The notes: generated by a model from the letters alone, not told the origin. Numbered from the stretch's first letter, positions 52,328 through 62,185 are shown. The stretch is DNA of 64,000 bases from Halobaculum saliterrae (GCF_009831625.1 NZ_WUUS01000003.1:1-64000); one strand, 5' to 3'. Made by a program: numbers and translations.

Positions 52328-54730
52328 TCATTCAACGACGCTCTCCGCGTTCTCTTGGAGTCTCTCGATCTGTTCTATCGAGTAGCCGTATCCCAGTAGT
52401 CGTGCCAGGGTGTCCGGTGGCACGGCCACGAACTCACCGACGTTCTCGATGCCGAGGTCGGTCAACTTCTCGGCACGGGGTGATCCGATCCCGCCGACGT
52501 CTGTGAGCGGGATCTCACTGTCGTGATCGCTCCGTACCGACAGACAGGTCGCACGATCGATCCACTCCTGCACTTGCTCCTCGCTATGGTTGCGACCAAG
52601 TTCGGCCACGAGCGGGTCGAGCGGTGTGGCCGCGAGTTGCTCGACGGTCTCGATACCGAGTGCCGCGAGGTCCCCGGCGTAGTTTCGGCCGATTCCGTGG
52701 ACTGCCGTCACCGAGTCCCCGTCGGAGTTGTCGGGTGTGGCTGCGCCGATCTGAGCACGACGACGGACGCTGTTCGCACGGTGGACAGAACAATCGAGCA
52801 CCTCGGCGATAGTCTCGGTATCCCTCTCGGCGAGGGCTTCGATCGTGTCGATCCCGTCATCCACGAGTGCCTGCCGCTCGCCTCCCTCGAGAGTCAGCCG
52901 TGGCGCGGTAAACATGGGGGGTGGATCGTCGGGAACGGAACCGTCGTCGGACTCGACCCAGTCATTCGCGCGGTCGATCCACGACTGAAGCTGCGCCTCT
53001 GAGACGGACAGCGACGCAGCGAGGTCGTCGGGGTCGGCCTCGGCGAGCTGTTCGACAGTCACAACACTCGCATCTTGGAGTCGCTCGCTGTATTTGTCGC
53101 CGATTCCATCGAGTGCTGTAACGTGTTCGCCGGAGTTGGCGAGGTCTCGAGCGATCGAGACGAGATTGACCGCTGTCCCACACGGGATCGTGGTTTCGTC
53201 TGCGACCTCGGCGGGGTCGGCCGTAGCGAGTTCACTAACGGTCTCGATATCGACCGAGCGAAGGTGGGTTGCGACCGAGTCCCCGACTCCGTGCACGAGC
53301 GTTGCCGGCCCAGTGTCGGTGAAGCGCGCTTCCAGCCGCGCACGCACATCGCCCGCCGCCGGATGGGCCCGAGCACGGGACACAGCGTCGGCTGCGGTTC
53401 GGACCCCGAAGTCAGCGATGTCCATGATCGTGGCTGGATCCGCCATGGCTACCTCCTCGATCGACTCGATTCCTGCGTCCACGAGCGCGGTCGAGCGGGT
53501 GGATCCGATACCGGTGAGATCGGTGAGTGAGTCAGACCCGCCACCCTCGGATGCTGTCTCCTCCCTGTCGTCAGAAGTCGACGCATCTCGTGGTGGCGAC
53601 TGAGTTCGGGCTGGCTCCTCAGCCGGGGGTCGGTCCGACGACGCCGGGTTCGCGTCCGATGGCTGAACGCCATCGACAGCATCGGTCGATCGGTGAGCGG
53701 CGTCGAGGTGCCCCGCGGACGGATCGGCGTCGTGACCGTCGTCGTCCGGTTCGGACGGTTCGTCCTTGGATACGTTTGGCTGACGTGGAGTGGTTGCTGC
53801 GTCACGACGACGAGCGACGACCGGCGGGAAGTAGCCACCGTCCCAGAGCGTCGAGATCGCGTCGGCGAAGTTGTACACCGTTTGGTAGCGATCCGACTGA
53901 TCTGTCTCCAGTGCCGGGAGGACGACGTCATCGAGGACTGGAGGAAGATCTGGCTTCACCTCGCTGGGTGGCGGCGGCAACGACGGCTCACACACCCGCC
54001 GCATCAGCGCAACGCCCGTTTCATCGTACGGGAGTTGGCCTGTCAGGAGTTCGTATGCGATGACTCCCAACTGATAGATGTCCGTCTGTCGCCCCGGGTC
54101 GCCGAACTCGTCGCTGTCGAACTGTTCGGGAGCGGCGTACGCCCGAGTCAGCCCATCGACCGTCGAGTGACGGATCAGTTCACGAGCCAGCCCCCAGTCG
54201 CCCACCTTCGGAACGTCCCAGACCTCGCCGTCCGTCGACTGGAACACGACGTTCCTCGGCTTCAAATCGAGATGTGCGATCCGACTGTCGTGAGCGTGTT
54301 TGACCGCAGCCGTGATCCGCGCGAGTATCCACAGCGCCTCGTCGGTCGGGATCGGCCCCCCGTCGTCGATGCGCTCTCGGAGTGACCCGCCATCGAGGAA
54401 CTCCAAGGCGATCGTCGGGATCGACCGGTAGTAGCCCCAGTCGACGATCTTCACGATGTTCGGGTGATCGTCGAGCCGGTCCCACGTCTCGGCCTCGTTC
54501 AGAAACGACTCCATCGCGTCGGCGTCCATCGTCTCGTCGACGCGTGGCTGTTTGATCGCGAGCGTGTGAGTGCGGTCACTGTGAACCGGCTCGGCTCGAT
54601 GAATGACTGCCGCACCGCCGCCGTCGACACGGGCTTCGATGTCGAGCGTGTCGAACTCGACCGACACGCGTCCCGGCGTGTCGAGCCGGTCCAAGTCGGG
54701 GATCCGGTCCCGGCGGAGGTCAATCCACAT
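52328..54730 (-). CDS. Ser/Thr protein kinase with six C-terminal helix-hairpin-helix-like repeats
   Basis: 800 residues from ATG 54730, chosen because it gives the same N-terminal length as the kinase at 50866; a GTG at 54778 overlapping the upstream stop is the alternative. Kinase domain about 25-310: Lys60 in LAIKQPR, hinge LEFLDGG, HLDLKPRN (Asp155, Lys157, Asn160), DWG (178-180), YAAPEQF. A disordered linker (320-410) precedes six roughly 55-65-residue units, each with an L.GIG....L...GI.T...LA..DP pattern (for example LTGIGSTRSTALVDAGIESI and VGGIGSPRAEKLTDLGIENV). HhH repeats usually bind DNA or proteins. Follows the propeller gene 54775-56451 closely and is probably co-transcribed with it. 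Confidence 0.9.
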   Translation of the reverse strand: MWIDLRRDRIPDLDRLDTPGRVSVEFDTLDIEARVDGGGAAVIHRAEPVHSDRTHTLAIKQPRVDETMDADAMESFLNEAETWDRLDDHPNIVKIVDWGYYRSIPTIALEFLDGGSLRERIDDGGPIPTDEALWILARITAAVKHAHDSRIAHLDLKPRNVVFQSTDGEVWDVPKVGDWGLARELIRHSTVDGLTRAYAAPEQFDSDEFGDPGRQTDIYQLGVIAYELLTGQLPYDETGVALMRRVCEPSLPPPPSEVKPDLPPVLDDVVLPALETDQSDRYQTVYNFADAISTLWDGGYFPPVVARRRDAATTPRQPNVSKDEPSEPDDDGHDADPSAGHLDAAHRSTDAVDGVQPSDANPASSDRPPAEEPARTQSPPRDASTSDDREETASEGGGSDSLTDLTGIGSTRSTALVDAGIESIEEVAMADPATIMDIADFGVRTAADAVSRARAHPAAGDVRARLEARFTDTGPATLVHGVGDSVATHLRSVDIETVSELATADPAEVADETTIPCGTAVNLVSIARDLANSGEHVTALDGIGDKYSERLQDASVVTVEQLAEADPDDLAASLSVSEAQLQSWIDRANDWVESDDGSVPDDPPPMFTAPRLTLEGGERQALVDDGIDTIEALAERDTETIAEVLDCSVHRANSVRRRAQIGAATPDNSDGDSVTAVHGIGRNYAGDLAALGIETVEQLAATPLDPLVAELGRNHSEEQVQEWIDRATCLSVRSDHDSEIPLTDVGGIGSPRAEKLTDLGIENVGEFVAVPPDTLARLLGYGYSIEQIERLQENAESVVE

Positions 54731-54774
54731 TACGCCGACACGGAGGCACGACAGTTCTTGACTCTGACGGAACG

Positions 54775-56451
54775 TCACTCGATCGCATGGAGCACCCCGT
54801 CGCTGGTCCGGAGATAGATCCGGCCGTTCACGTACAGTGGCTGGGTGGTCACGGTGGCGTCAAACGGGATCGTCCACTCACAGTCCCCGCTCCGTGGGTC
54901 GACCGCATACAGCGTCTCGCCGATAGCCGCGAACACTCGTCGCTGGTAGAATGGCTCCCGTGCGATGGTTGGACGTGGCGGGACCGATTCGGGTGCCGTC
55001 GAGTCGAGCGTGTATTCGAACTCGATTTCTCCGGTGTCGGCGTCCAGGCCGTACACACCGTTCGGTGCGGCGACGTAGACACGGTCATCAGTTGCAACCG
55101 GATCAGAGATCGGTGTGTGAGTGACGTCGTTCGCCCAGAGCGAATCGCCGAACTGCGTGTCGACAGCTTCCAGCAGTTGTTCAGTCGTCGTCCCGAACAC
55201 GTGTGTCCCGATCGCGGGTGTTCGAAACGCACCGGACCGTTTGGCGCGCCATTCCTCGGATCGCGTGTCGAGTGAAATGCCGACGAGTTCACCTGACCTG
55301 TCCGGAACGACAGCCAGTTGCGTGTCTGCGTCATACGCCGGGGGTTGTGGATCGGCCTCGACGCCCTTCGGATGGACCTCCCACGGGTCGACAGAGTCCT
55401 CGAGCGGAACGACCCGGAGCGCGGTGTCCGTCGTGCTGATCAAGAGTTTCTCATCGGCAATGCTCACATGTGCGTCGTCTACCCAGTCACCGAAGCTCCC
55501 GGTTCGGTCACCGGTTTCCGCATCGAAAGTCGTCAACACCGGTGGGACGAAGAGGGACCCGTCACTCCCGACCGGCGGTCGTGGTGTCATCGGTTCATCG
55601 GCGCCGTCCTCGAGGAGTGGATACTGTTGCTCCCACAGTTTGTCCCCGGTCGATGCGTCATAGGATTCGAACGCATGACCCGTCCACGTGTACACCCGGC
55701 CGTCCATCACAGCCGGTTCGATGTCGGCAACCGTGCGGTCGATGCGACTCACGGTCCAGCGTTCCGTTCCAGCGAGGGACGCTGGGGATTCGTTTCCTCG
55801 ACAGCCGGTTCGAGCGAAGTCGGCCCCTGCCGTCCACCACTCGGTGATGGACTTCTCTCCGTTTGCTGTGTCGCTTCGGTTTCCCGAGCCTAGCCGGGCT
55901 TCCAATTCGGGCGTGTTACTATCGAACTCGCCGGCTGGGCTGTCACCGTCCCATCGGTACGACTCATCGATGGTTACCTCAACCAGATCAGCGTCTCCGA
56001 CGGAGTCCACGAGGGTGTTCTGCAGCTGTTCGAGCCGCGACGTGCTCACGAGCGGGGAGTCAACGGTCGATGGGTCCGCCCGCAGGAACGATACGACGGT
56101 GTCGAATCCGAGTTCCTCCAGGATGCGTTCCGTCGACCTGTCGAACACGTCTCGTATCGACGGGGCAGGTTGAATCATCAGCGCATCCATCGACGGCGAC
56201 TCGTCTTCGGTCTCCTCCGCCGGTTCGGTTCCCACTCGAAACGTCACCGTCGTGTCCAACGCCGAACCGATGACCTCCCGTTCGATCACAGGGTATCGAC
56301 CGCTCCCGAGCAACACGCCGGCCCGAGTACTGAACGGCGACCCCCGGTTCGGTGGATCGACCCACGTCACGGAGAGATACACAAAATCACCAGGTCCGAG
56401 CACTGGACGTCCGGACCCGCGTACTGGTTCACTGGAACGCTCGTCTGACAT
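54775..56451 (-). CDS. PQQ/BamB-like beta-propeller protein with FKBP-like N-terminal module
   Basis: 558 residues from ATG 56451. Module at about 15-165: LGPGDFVYLSVTWVDPPNRG, VLLGSGRYPVIEREVIGSAL, then ERILEELGFDTVVSFLRADP and end DESYRW. The propeller follows (about 190-558), with blades such as DASTGDKLWEQQYPLL and DPRSGDCEWTIPFDATV. Paralogue of the protein at 33128-34741; both end in a DGxLHAIE sequence. Its stop is immediately before the downstream HhH-kinase gene, so propeller and kinase form a two-gene operon and likely a complex. Divergent from the winged-helix kinase at 56590. Confidence 0.75.
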   Translation of the reverse strand: MSDERSSEPVRGSGRPVLGPGDFVYLSVTWVDPPNRGSPFSTRAGVLLGSGRYPVIEREVIGSALDTTVTFRVGTEPAEETEDESPSMDALMIQPAPSIRDVFDRSTERILEELGFDTVVSFLRADPSTVDSPLVSTSRLEQLQNTLVDSVGDADLVEVTIDESYRWDGDSPAGEFDSNTPELEARLGSGNRSDTANGEKSITEWWTAGADFARTGCRGNESPASLAGTERWTVSRIDRTVADIEPAVMDGRVYTWTGHAFESYDASTGDKLWEQQYPLLEDGADEPMTPRPPVGSDGSLFVPPVLTTFDAETGDRTGSFGDWVDDAHVSIADEKLLISTTDTALRVVPLEDSVDPWEVHPKGVEADPQPPAYDADTQLAVVPDRSGELVGISLDTRSEEWRAKRSGAFRTPAIGTHVFGTTTEQLLEAVDTQFGDSLWANDVTHTPISDPVATDDRVYVAAPNGVYGLDADTGEIEFEYTLDSTAPESVPPRPTIAREPFYQRRVFAAIGETLYAVDPRSGDCEWTIPFDATVTTQPLYVNGRIYLRTSDGVLHAIE

Positions 56452-56589
56452 TCGGTTTGGATGAAGACTCGGACGTGTCCACAAAGCCGTTTCGTCGACG
56501 AGTCCCGGTTCCTTTCACCCACTCCGAGGGCCGGTCTCAGATCCCACGGGAAAACAGTTTTGCCAGTTGAATCGAGCTACTCACACCGA

Positions 56590-59484
56590 ATGACCGACCG
56601 AGCGTTAGTCGAAACAGCCTACGAGGCGGCCGTTCCGGAGCGGCGCAAACCTGACAACGAGGGAGTAGTTGACGTGCTCTGTGCAGTCGCCACTGAGGGA
56701 CCGATAGGGGTGGTGCAGCTGTCGAGGCTGGCGGGTCTCACTCAGCGGGAAGTCCGCGACGTGTTACGGTTCTTGGAGGAACACGCGTTAGTGGAGTCGA
56801 CCACCGATGGTCACGTTCTTACTTACTCGTTCGGCAACGTTCTCATTGAGTGTCAACAATCCAATGACGGGAAGGCGGCGGAAGATATCGCGGTAACGAA
56901 TGAAAAGTCCGAGTCCTCCACGCTGGAGGAACGCTTGACCGACATCGAAGACAGGGTTGTGACCAGTTCCGACGGGGCAGTGCGTCGTACATACGACGCA
57001 GACGTGGTCGACGTGGTCGACCTCGCGGAGATCGCGATCGAGGGGGACGCTGGATCCGGGACCACCGGTAATGAGGCGGGAGACCTGCTCCTCGAGGTCG
57101 TAACGACGTTCAACCGCGAGCAGTGTGAGGAGCTGATCGACCGAGCGACGAACGAGTTCACTCCCGCACTGCTGTACGCGGCCGGAATGGTGGTTGAGGA
57201 GAGCGAGCTAGCGTTCTCACGGGGAATGCTCATCCCCGCTGTTCCGGACTTAGTCGATATCCTCGTCGACGAACGGGCATCGCGACCAGTTCTACAGGCC
57301 GTTTCCTATCTGTTGGCGGGCCTCGCTGAGGAAAGCCCCACTGTCCTTCTCGATTGGGTAGACGAGGTGACAGCCACGCTCAAGCGGGAGTCGGGACGCG
57401 GCTCCACGGTGCCGTTCTACATGGGACTCGTCGATACGCTCGAGAGTCTCTCGATCGCGTCACCTGACAGTTTCGAGGCGACGCATGTCGGGGACCTCGT
57501 CGAGTCCGCACACGCACTCCCGCGGAGTTGGGCACGCCGGGTCGTTCGCGTCCTCGTGAATATCGCCGACGAAGACTCGCGTGCCGTCTGGCTCCACAGC
57601 GATGACATCGAACCCATCGTGGACGATGCCGTCGACGCGGGCGACGAACGGTTGCTCGCTGAGTTATCTGAGCTCCTAGTCAGACTCGACGGGATCACGG
57701 CCGGACGACTGCTGGACCGCGTTACGAGCGCGGGTGGATCCCCTGATCTCGATGGGGACACCCAGCGATCGGACTCACCCACGGCTGATGAGGAAGTGAC
57801 CGAATCTCGAGGGTCCGATTCCGCACAGACAGCGACCACCGGCGATACTGCCGCCACCCAGTCAGCGGGAACCGCCGATAAGTCCGAGTCGGCGGACGAT
57901 CCTCAAGCTGTCACCCGGCATGCAACCGAAGAGAGCCGGGGACCCGTCGGTCAGCCGACGGAGGAGCTGCCGATTCCAACTGTCGAATCGGTCGCAAGCC
58001 CGCGTCGGCGGGAGATCGACCGAGGCGAGATCCGAATCGAAGGGACGATCGACACAGGTGGACAGGCGGTCGTTCGTCGGGCAGTCTTGCCGGGCGACGA
58101 TTCGACGACGATCGCACTCAGGGAGCCGCTGGGTGGCGACACGCTCACTCGTTCCACAGTTGAGGCGTTTAACGACAGGGCAGACGTGTGGGCGACAGTC
58201 GACGATCGGGAACGGACGCTCGGTCGCTGGACGGACAACGACCACGTCGTGGGCGTCCTCGACATCGGCGAACGAATGCCGTGGGTTGCAACCGAGTTCA
58301 TGGACGGTGGGGATCTACGCGGGTTGCTGGAAGACAACCCCGACGGGCTGTCCATCCAGCAGGCCCTGTGGATCGGTGAGTGCATCTGCAAGGGCATCTA
58401 CGTCGCCCACGAGACCGGGGTCGCTCATCTCGACGTGAAGCCCGAGAACGTGTTGCTCTCGACGACAGACGGGTGGCCTTGGCCGAAGGTCGCGGACTGG
58501 GGACTCGCTCGGCGACTCGCTTCCGAAACCGGGACCGCGGACGGGGCCTCCGTCGCGTACGCGGCGCCGGAACAGTTGGATCGCGAGGAGTTCGGGGAGC
58601 CGGACACGCTGAGTGACGTGTATAGCGCCGGTGCAACAGTGTACGAACTCCTGACTGGCTCCCCGCCGATCACGGGGACCCCAACGGAGATCATGCGTGA
58701 GACGGTGGCTTCGGAGTCTCTCGAACCGCCGAGTCGCCGACGATCGGAGGTCCCGCCCGTCGTCGACGCGGTCGTGACGCGTGCACTCCAGCGCGAGAAG
58801 ACCGAACGGTACAGCGGGATCAAGGCGTTCGGACAGGCGCTTGAAGCAGCGCGAACCGGGGGGCGTCTCCCTCCCGCGGTGACACTACCGAAGACTCACA
58901 CGAGTCCATCAGGCGGGCACTCCGGCGAGCGAAGCAGACAGTCCTCGGTGAACGAATCAAACCGTGGGAACAGTGTCGATCGAAATACCAGCGTAACGCA
59001 CGGGGGGACAGATGACGAGCTGTCCACCAGCGGAGCGGATGAGAGGGATACCAAAGAGCCTCTCGCCGACGGGACTGATGGTACCTCCGTAGCGTCGAAC
59101 GTCATTGAAACGCCCGACGACGCAGGCAAGGGCGTGCCCGTCGACCGGATGAAGAGCATCGGTCCGGGATACGCCGACCGACTCAAAGCAGTCGGAGTTG
59201 AGACGGTCGCCGACCTCGCGGCTACCGACGCGCAGACACTCGCGGCGAAGAGCAGTATCGCCGAGAGACGTGCCGAGTTGTGGATCGACCGTGCGGCGGC
59301 GTTCGAACCCCAGCGGCGAGCACGAGAGGAGAATACACGGGACGTTGGGGGTCAAGGATCAGACGACACAGACGCCGAGTACTACTGTCCAGAGTGCGGG
59401 GACTCGTTCCAGGAGGGATCGGCCCGTGCTGGAGATATCTGTCCGGAGTGCAAACGAGGTTACTTGGAAGCGGTCAAGCCGTGA
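56590..59484 (+). CDS. Winged-helix / Ser-Thr kinase / HhH / zinc-ribbon protein with beta3 Lys replaced by Arg
   Basis: 964 residues from ATG 56590. N-terminal winged-helix domain (about 25-80, GPIGVVQLSRLAGLTQREVR), an alpha-helical HEAT-like region (about 140-370), a disordered linker, and a kinase domain (about 475-755). The latter has TIALREPLGG, where the invariant Lys is Arg511 (AGG codon at 58120-58122), hinge TEFMDGG, HLDVKPEN (Asp615), DWG and YAAPEQL. Then an HhH-like unit (MKSIGPGYADRLKAVGVETV) and a C-terminal zinc ribbon with YYCPECGDSF and ICPECKRGY. The Lys-to-Arg change often abolishes catalysis, so this may be a pseudokinase scaffold that reads DNA or a ligand. Confidence 0.88.
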   Translation: MTDRALVETAYEAAVPERRKPDNEGVVDVLCAVATEGPIGVVQLSRLAGLTQREVRDVLRFLEEHALVESTTDGHVLTYSFGNVLIECQQSNDGKAAEDIAVTNEKSESSTLEERLTDIEDRVVTSSDGAVRRTYDADVVDVVDLAEIAIEGDAGSGTTGNEAGDLLLEVVTTFNREQCEELIDRATNEFTPALLYAAGMVVEESELAFSRGMLIPAVPDLVDILVDERASRPVLQAVSYLLAGLAEESPTVLLDWVDEVTATLKRESGRGSTVPFYMGLVDTLESLSIASPDSFEATHVGDLVESAHALPRSWARRVVRVLVNIADEDSRAVWLHSDDIEPIVDDAVDAGDERLLAELSELLVRLDGITAGRLLDRVTSAGGSPDLDGDTQRSDSPTADEEVTESRGSDSAQTATTGDTAATQSAGTADKSESADDPQAVTRHATEESRGPVGQPTEELPIPTVESVASPRRREIDRGEIRIEGTIDTGGQAVVRRAVLPGDDSTTIALREPLGGDTLTRSTVEAFNDRADVWATVDDRERTLGRWTDNDHVVGVLDIGERMPWVATEFMDGGDLRGLLEDNPDGLSIQQALWIGECICKGIYVAHETGVAHLDVKPENVLLSTTDGWPWPKVADWGLARRLASETGTADGASVAYAAPEQLDREEFGEPDTLSDVYSAGATVYELLTGSPPITGTPTEIMRETVASESLEPPSRRRSEVPPVVDAVVTRALQREKTERYSGIKAFGQALEAARTGGRLPPAVTLPKTHTSPSGGHSGERSRQSSVNESNRGNSVDRNTSVTHGGTDDELSTSGADERDTKEPLADGTDGTSVASNVIETPDDAGKGVPVDRMKSIGPGYADRLKAVGVETVADLAATDAQTLAAKSSIAERRAELWIDRAAAFEPQRRAREENTRDVGGQGSDDTDAEYYCPECGDSFQEGSARAGDICPECKRGYLEAVKP

Positions 59485-59593
59485 CGTCTACTGGTTCGAC
59501 GGCTGCGCAAGCTGAGGTTGGTGATAGTCCACCGATCACTAATTCCGGTGCGGCCGCTGGACTGATGAGAATCGCCCGCTGAGTCTCACGAGT

Positions 59594-60484
59594 ATGGAGT
59601 ACGATCCTGGTCCGGTACCGGACAGCGTCGACTGGTACGGACGACAGGGACAGGAACCCACGATCGTCTCGATCAGCGACATCCACGGATACCTTGACGC
59701 CGCCCGCAACGCCCTCACAGCCGTCGGTGAGACCGACGTGTACTCACCGGTCGTGACAACTGACGAGGAGGGACGGCTACACTGGGCCGACAACGACTAT
59801 TTGCTCGTGATCAACGGTGACCTGATCGATAGAGGGCCCGACAACCGTGCGTGCCTCGAACTCCTAACGCGACTCGCGGAGGAAGCTCCGCCGGGTCGGA
59901 TCAGGTATCACCTCGGGAACCACGAGATGGCGGTCCTGTTCCCCAACCGGTTCCGCTGGCCCGGCGTGTTCAGTATCGAACTTGACCGCGACCTCAGACG
60001 GGCGTTCGTTACTCACGTTGCAGCGGGTCGGATCACGGCCGCCTTCGATGGCTATCGGTACACCTACGCACACGCCGGCAGCACTGATTCGTTCGACGTG
60101 ACGACCGTCAACGAGTCGGTGCGTACCGCCGGGGGGAAGTTACGCGCCATGTTCGAAGACGGGCAATACGACGACGATCACCTCGATATCCTTCCGGAAC
60201 ACGAGACCGTGTTCGGTATCGGGGAGGGCGGCGGCCGTGGGCCGTCGGCAGGCCTGTTATGGATGGACTTCAAGCACATGACCGCTGACGCGCCGCCGCA
60301 AATCGTCGGGCATTCGCGCCATCAAGAACCGACCCGAACGGGACAGGTCGTCTGTGAGAACGTCATTCGGACGAACCTCGGATCACCCGGCGGTGAGGCG
60401 GTGTTGCTGGAACGACCCGATGAGTTGGCCGCCGTCGTGAACACCCCAGCGGGCGCAAGGGTGCGGACTATGGATGCTGACTGA
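59594..60484 (+). CDS. PPP-type (calcineurin-like) protein phosphatase
   Basis: 296 residues. All three PPP signature blocks are present: SDIHGY (Asp29, His31), NGDLIDRGPDN (Asp76, Arg80) and LGNHEM (Asn109, His110), plus the later metal histidines in TYAHAGS and IVGHSRHQE. This is the pattern of PrpA/PP1-like Ser/Thr or Tyr phosphatases rather than generic phosphodiesterases. It lies 109 bp downstream of the winged-helix kinase on the same strand and probably reverses phosphorylation by the neighbouring kinases, alongside PP2C at 40202. Confidence 0.85.
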   Translation: MEYDPGPVPDSVDWYGRQGQEPTIVSISDIHGYLDAARNALTAVGETDVYSPVVTTDEEGRLHWADNDYLLVINGDLIDRGPDNRACLELLTRLAEEAPPGRIRYHLGNHEMAVLFPNRFRWPGVFSIELDRDLRRAFVTHVAAGRITAAFDGYRYTYAHAGSTDSFDVTTVNESVRTAGGKLRAMFEDGQYDDDHLDILPEHETVFGIGEGGGRGPSAGLLWMDFKHMTADAPPQIVGHSRHQEPTRTGQVVCENVIRTNLGSPGGEAVLLERPDELAAVVNTPAGARVRTMDAD

Positions 60485-60531
60485 GGATGGCTGGTAGCTG
60501 GCTTGGCTCTATAATGGAGTTCAGTATGCTG

Positions 60532-60537
60532 TTTTTT
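60532..60537 (+). terminator. T-run between convergent phosphatase and kinase genes
   Basis: TTTTTT about 48 nt after the phosphatase stop, inside the short convergent gap. Poly-T tracts act as archaeal intrinsic terminators. Confidence 0.5.
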
Positions 60538-62045
60538 CAGCGGACTCTCTGAGCTTCTTCACGCCATCTCGCGATCGCGTTGGGGGACCGGTCGAGTTTT
60601 CGGCCGATCTCAATGTCGTCGACATTTGCGAGATCGTGTAAGTCCGTGATATTGACGGCTGCGAGTGCCTTTGCTTCAGCCTCAGTGATCCGATCGAGTC
60701 GGTGGTATGGAACTGTCTCGGAGGCCGGTGTGGTCCGGTCAGTTGTATTATTGTCTTTCTTTGGTGTCTTCGAGGTAGTTTGTTCATCTCCGGTCAGCGA
60801 TGTATCTGTCCCACGGACGGCTTTTGCTTCACCGATCCATCTCGCGACCGCATTCGGAGACCGATCCAATTCGTGAGCGAGCGAGGTTTCGTCTGCGCCT
60901 GCGAGATCCGCGACTGTTGAGATACCGTTCATCTCGAGATTCTGGATTTCTTTCCCGTCGACCCGCGACAGCTCGGCTAATTCGGACGTACTTTCCGGGG
61001 TATCGGTCCGACTGCCTGTGGCTTCACTACCTCCTTCGGCCACTTCAGTGGAACCTGTTGGGTTCGTTTCCGTCGGTGGTCGTTCAACCGGTCTCGAGCG
61101 GTCCTCAGGGCGGATACCATCCACTGAACATCCCGTAGCGAGTACGTCATTCAGCGCCTTGCGGAACTCGGTCACGTTAGCGAACCGGTCGGTCTTTTCG
61201 GCAGAGAGTGCACGGCTTATCAAGCCATCTACCTCGCTGGGTACGTCAGAACGATGTGTCTGTACCGATGGTGGAGAGCCCCCATCGACGACCGATCGCA
61301 TGACGTTAAGACGCGACCCAGTGTACGGCGGGTCACCAGTAACCATCGCGTAGAGGACCGCTCCGAGTTGGTAGATGTCAGTTACAGTATCGGGTTCGCC
61401 GTATTCGCCTGGGTCGAACTGTTCCGGTGCAGCGTACTGTGGCGAGAGCGCTTCCATCGTTCCAGTTTCCTGAGCAAGTAACCGGGCGAGACCCCAGTCG
61501 GCAATCTTCGGAACGTCCCACATCCCATGCCCAGTCTCTCTGAGAAGGATATTCCCTGGGGTGAGGTCGAGATGAGCGATACCGTTCCCGTGAGCGATTT
61601 CCAGTCCACGGGCGACACACGCAGCTGTCCAGATCGCTCGCTCGACATCGATCCCCGCCGGGTTCGACTCCAACAGCCCTTCCACGCTCCCGCCGTCCAT
61701 ATATTCCATGGCGATCCAGGGGAGCTGGTCGCCCGTGCTGACGACGCCGACGATGTGCTCATAATCCGACCACCGATTCCGGTGTCGCTCCCGTCGGTCG
61801 ACAAGTTCCCAATTCTCCACTTCCGAAAGAAACACCTTCTGAGCCTCTGCAGAGAGTGTTCCAGATCTCAGAGGTTCTTTCAACGCGATGTGATTTGGAC
61901 CAGACTCCTCGGTGAGAGTCACACGGTAAACAGCAGCTTGTCCTCCACGACCGATCGGTTGCTCCTTCTCGATCGTCCGATAGTCGACTGACTGTCGTGG
62001 CGGCGACGCAAACTCCGTCACATCTGGCACACGTTCGTCTCTCAT
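60537..62045 (-). CDS. Ser/Thr protein kinase with two C-terminal HhH-like units
   Basis: 502 residues. Kinase domain about 20-290: glycine loop IGRGGQAAVYRV, Lys56 in IALKEPLR, hinge AMEYMDGG, HLDLTPGN (Asp160; Thr instead of Lys), DWG (183-185), YAAPEQF. A Ser/Thr/Glu-rich linker is followed by two related units: LSRVDGKEIQNLEMNGISTV (about 370-415) and LDRITEAEAKALAAVNITDL (about 450-500). Each ends with a conserved LDRSPNA.ARW sequence that also resembles a DNA-binding helix. Closest relative in the window is the kinase part at 56590. Soluble. Confidence 0.9.
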   Translation of the reverse strand: MRDERVPDVTEFASPPRQSVDYRTIEKEQPIGRGGQAAVYRVTLTEESGPNHIALKEPLRSGTLSAEAQKVFLSEVENWELVDRRERHRNRWSDYEHIVGVVSTGDQLPWIAMEYMDGGSVEGLLESNPAGIDVERAIWTAACVARGLEIAHGNGIAHLDLTPGNILLRETGHGMWDVPKIADWGLARLLAQETGTMEALSPQYAAPEQFDPGEYGEPDTVTDIYQLGAVLYAMVTGDPPYTGSRLNVMRSVVDGGSPPSVQTHRSDVPSEVDGLISRALSAEKTDRFANVTEFRKALNDVLATGCSVDGIRPEDRSRPVERPPTETNPTGSTEVAEGGSEATGSRTDTPESTSELAELSRVDGKEIQNLEMNGISTVADLAGADETSLAHELDRSPNAVARWIGEAKAVRGTDTSLTGDEQTTSKTPKKDNNTTDRTTPASETVPYHRLDRITEAEAKALAAVNITDLHDLANVDDIEIGRKLDRSPNAIARWREEAQRVR

Positions 62046-62185
62046 GATTCATTCCGGAAACGGGGTTGAGCGACGTTCACCAACGGAGACCTGTACTTGA
62101 ACGACCAAGTATCTAAGCCTGAGTCCAGTTCTTACTCGTCTGGGCCCCAGACGAAGTCGAAGGTCCTCGAGAACGCGACCGGATT

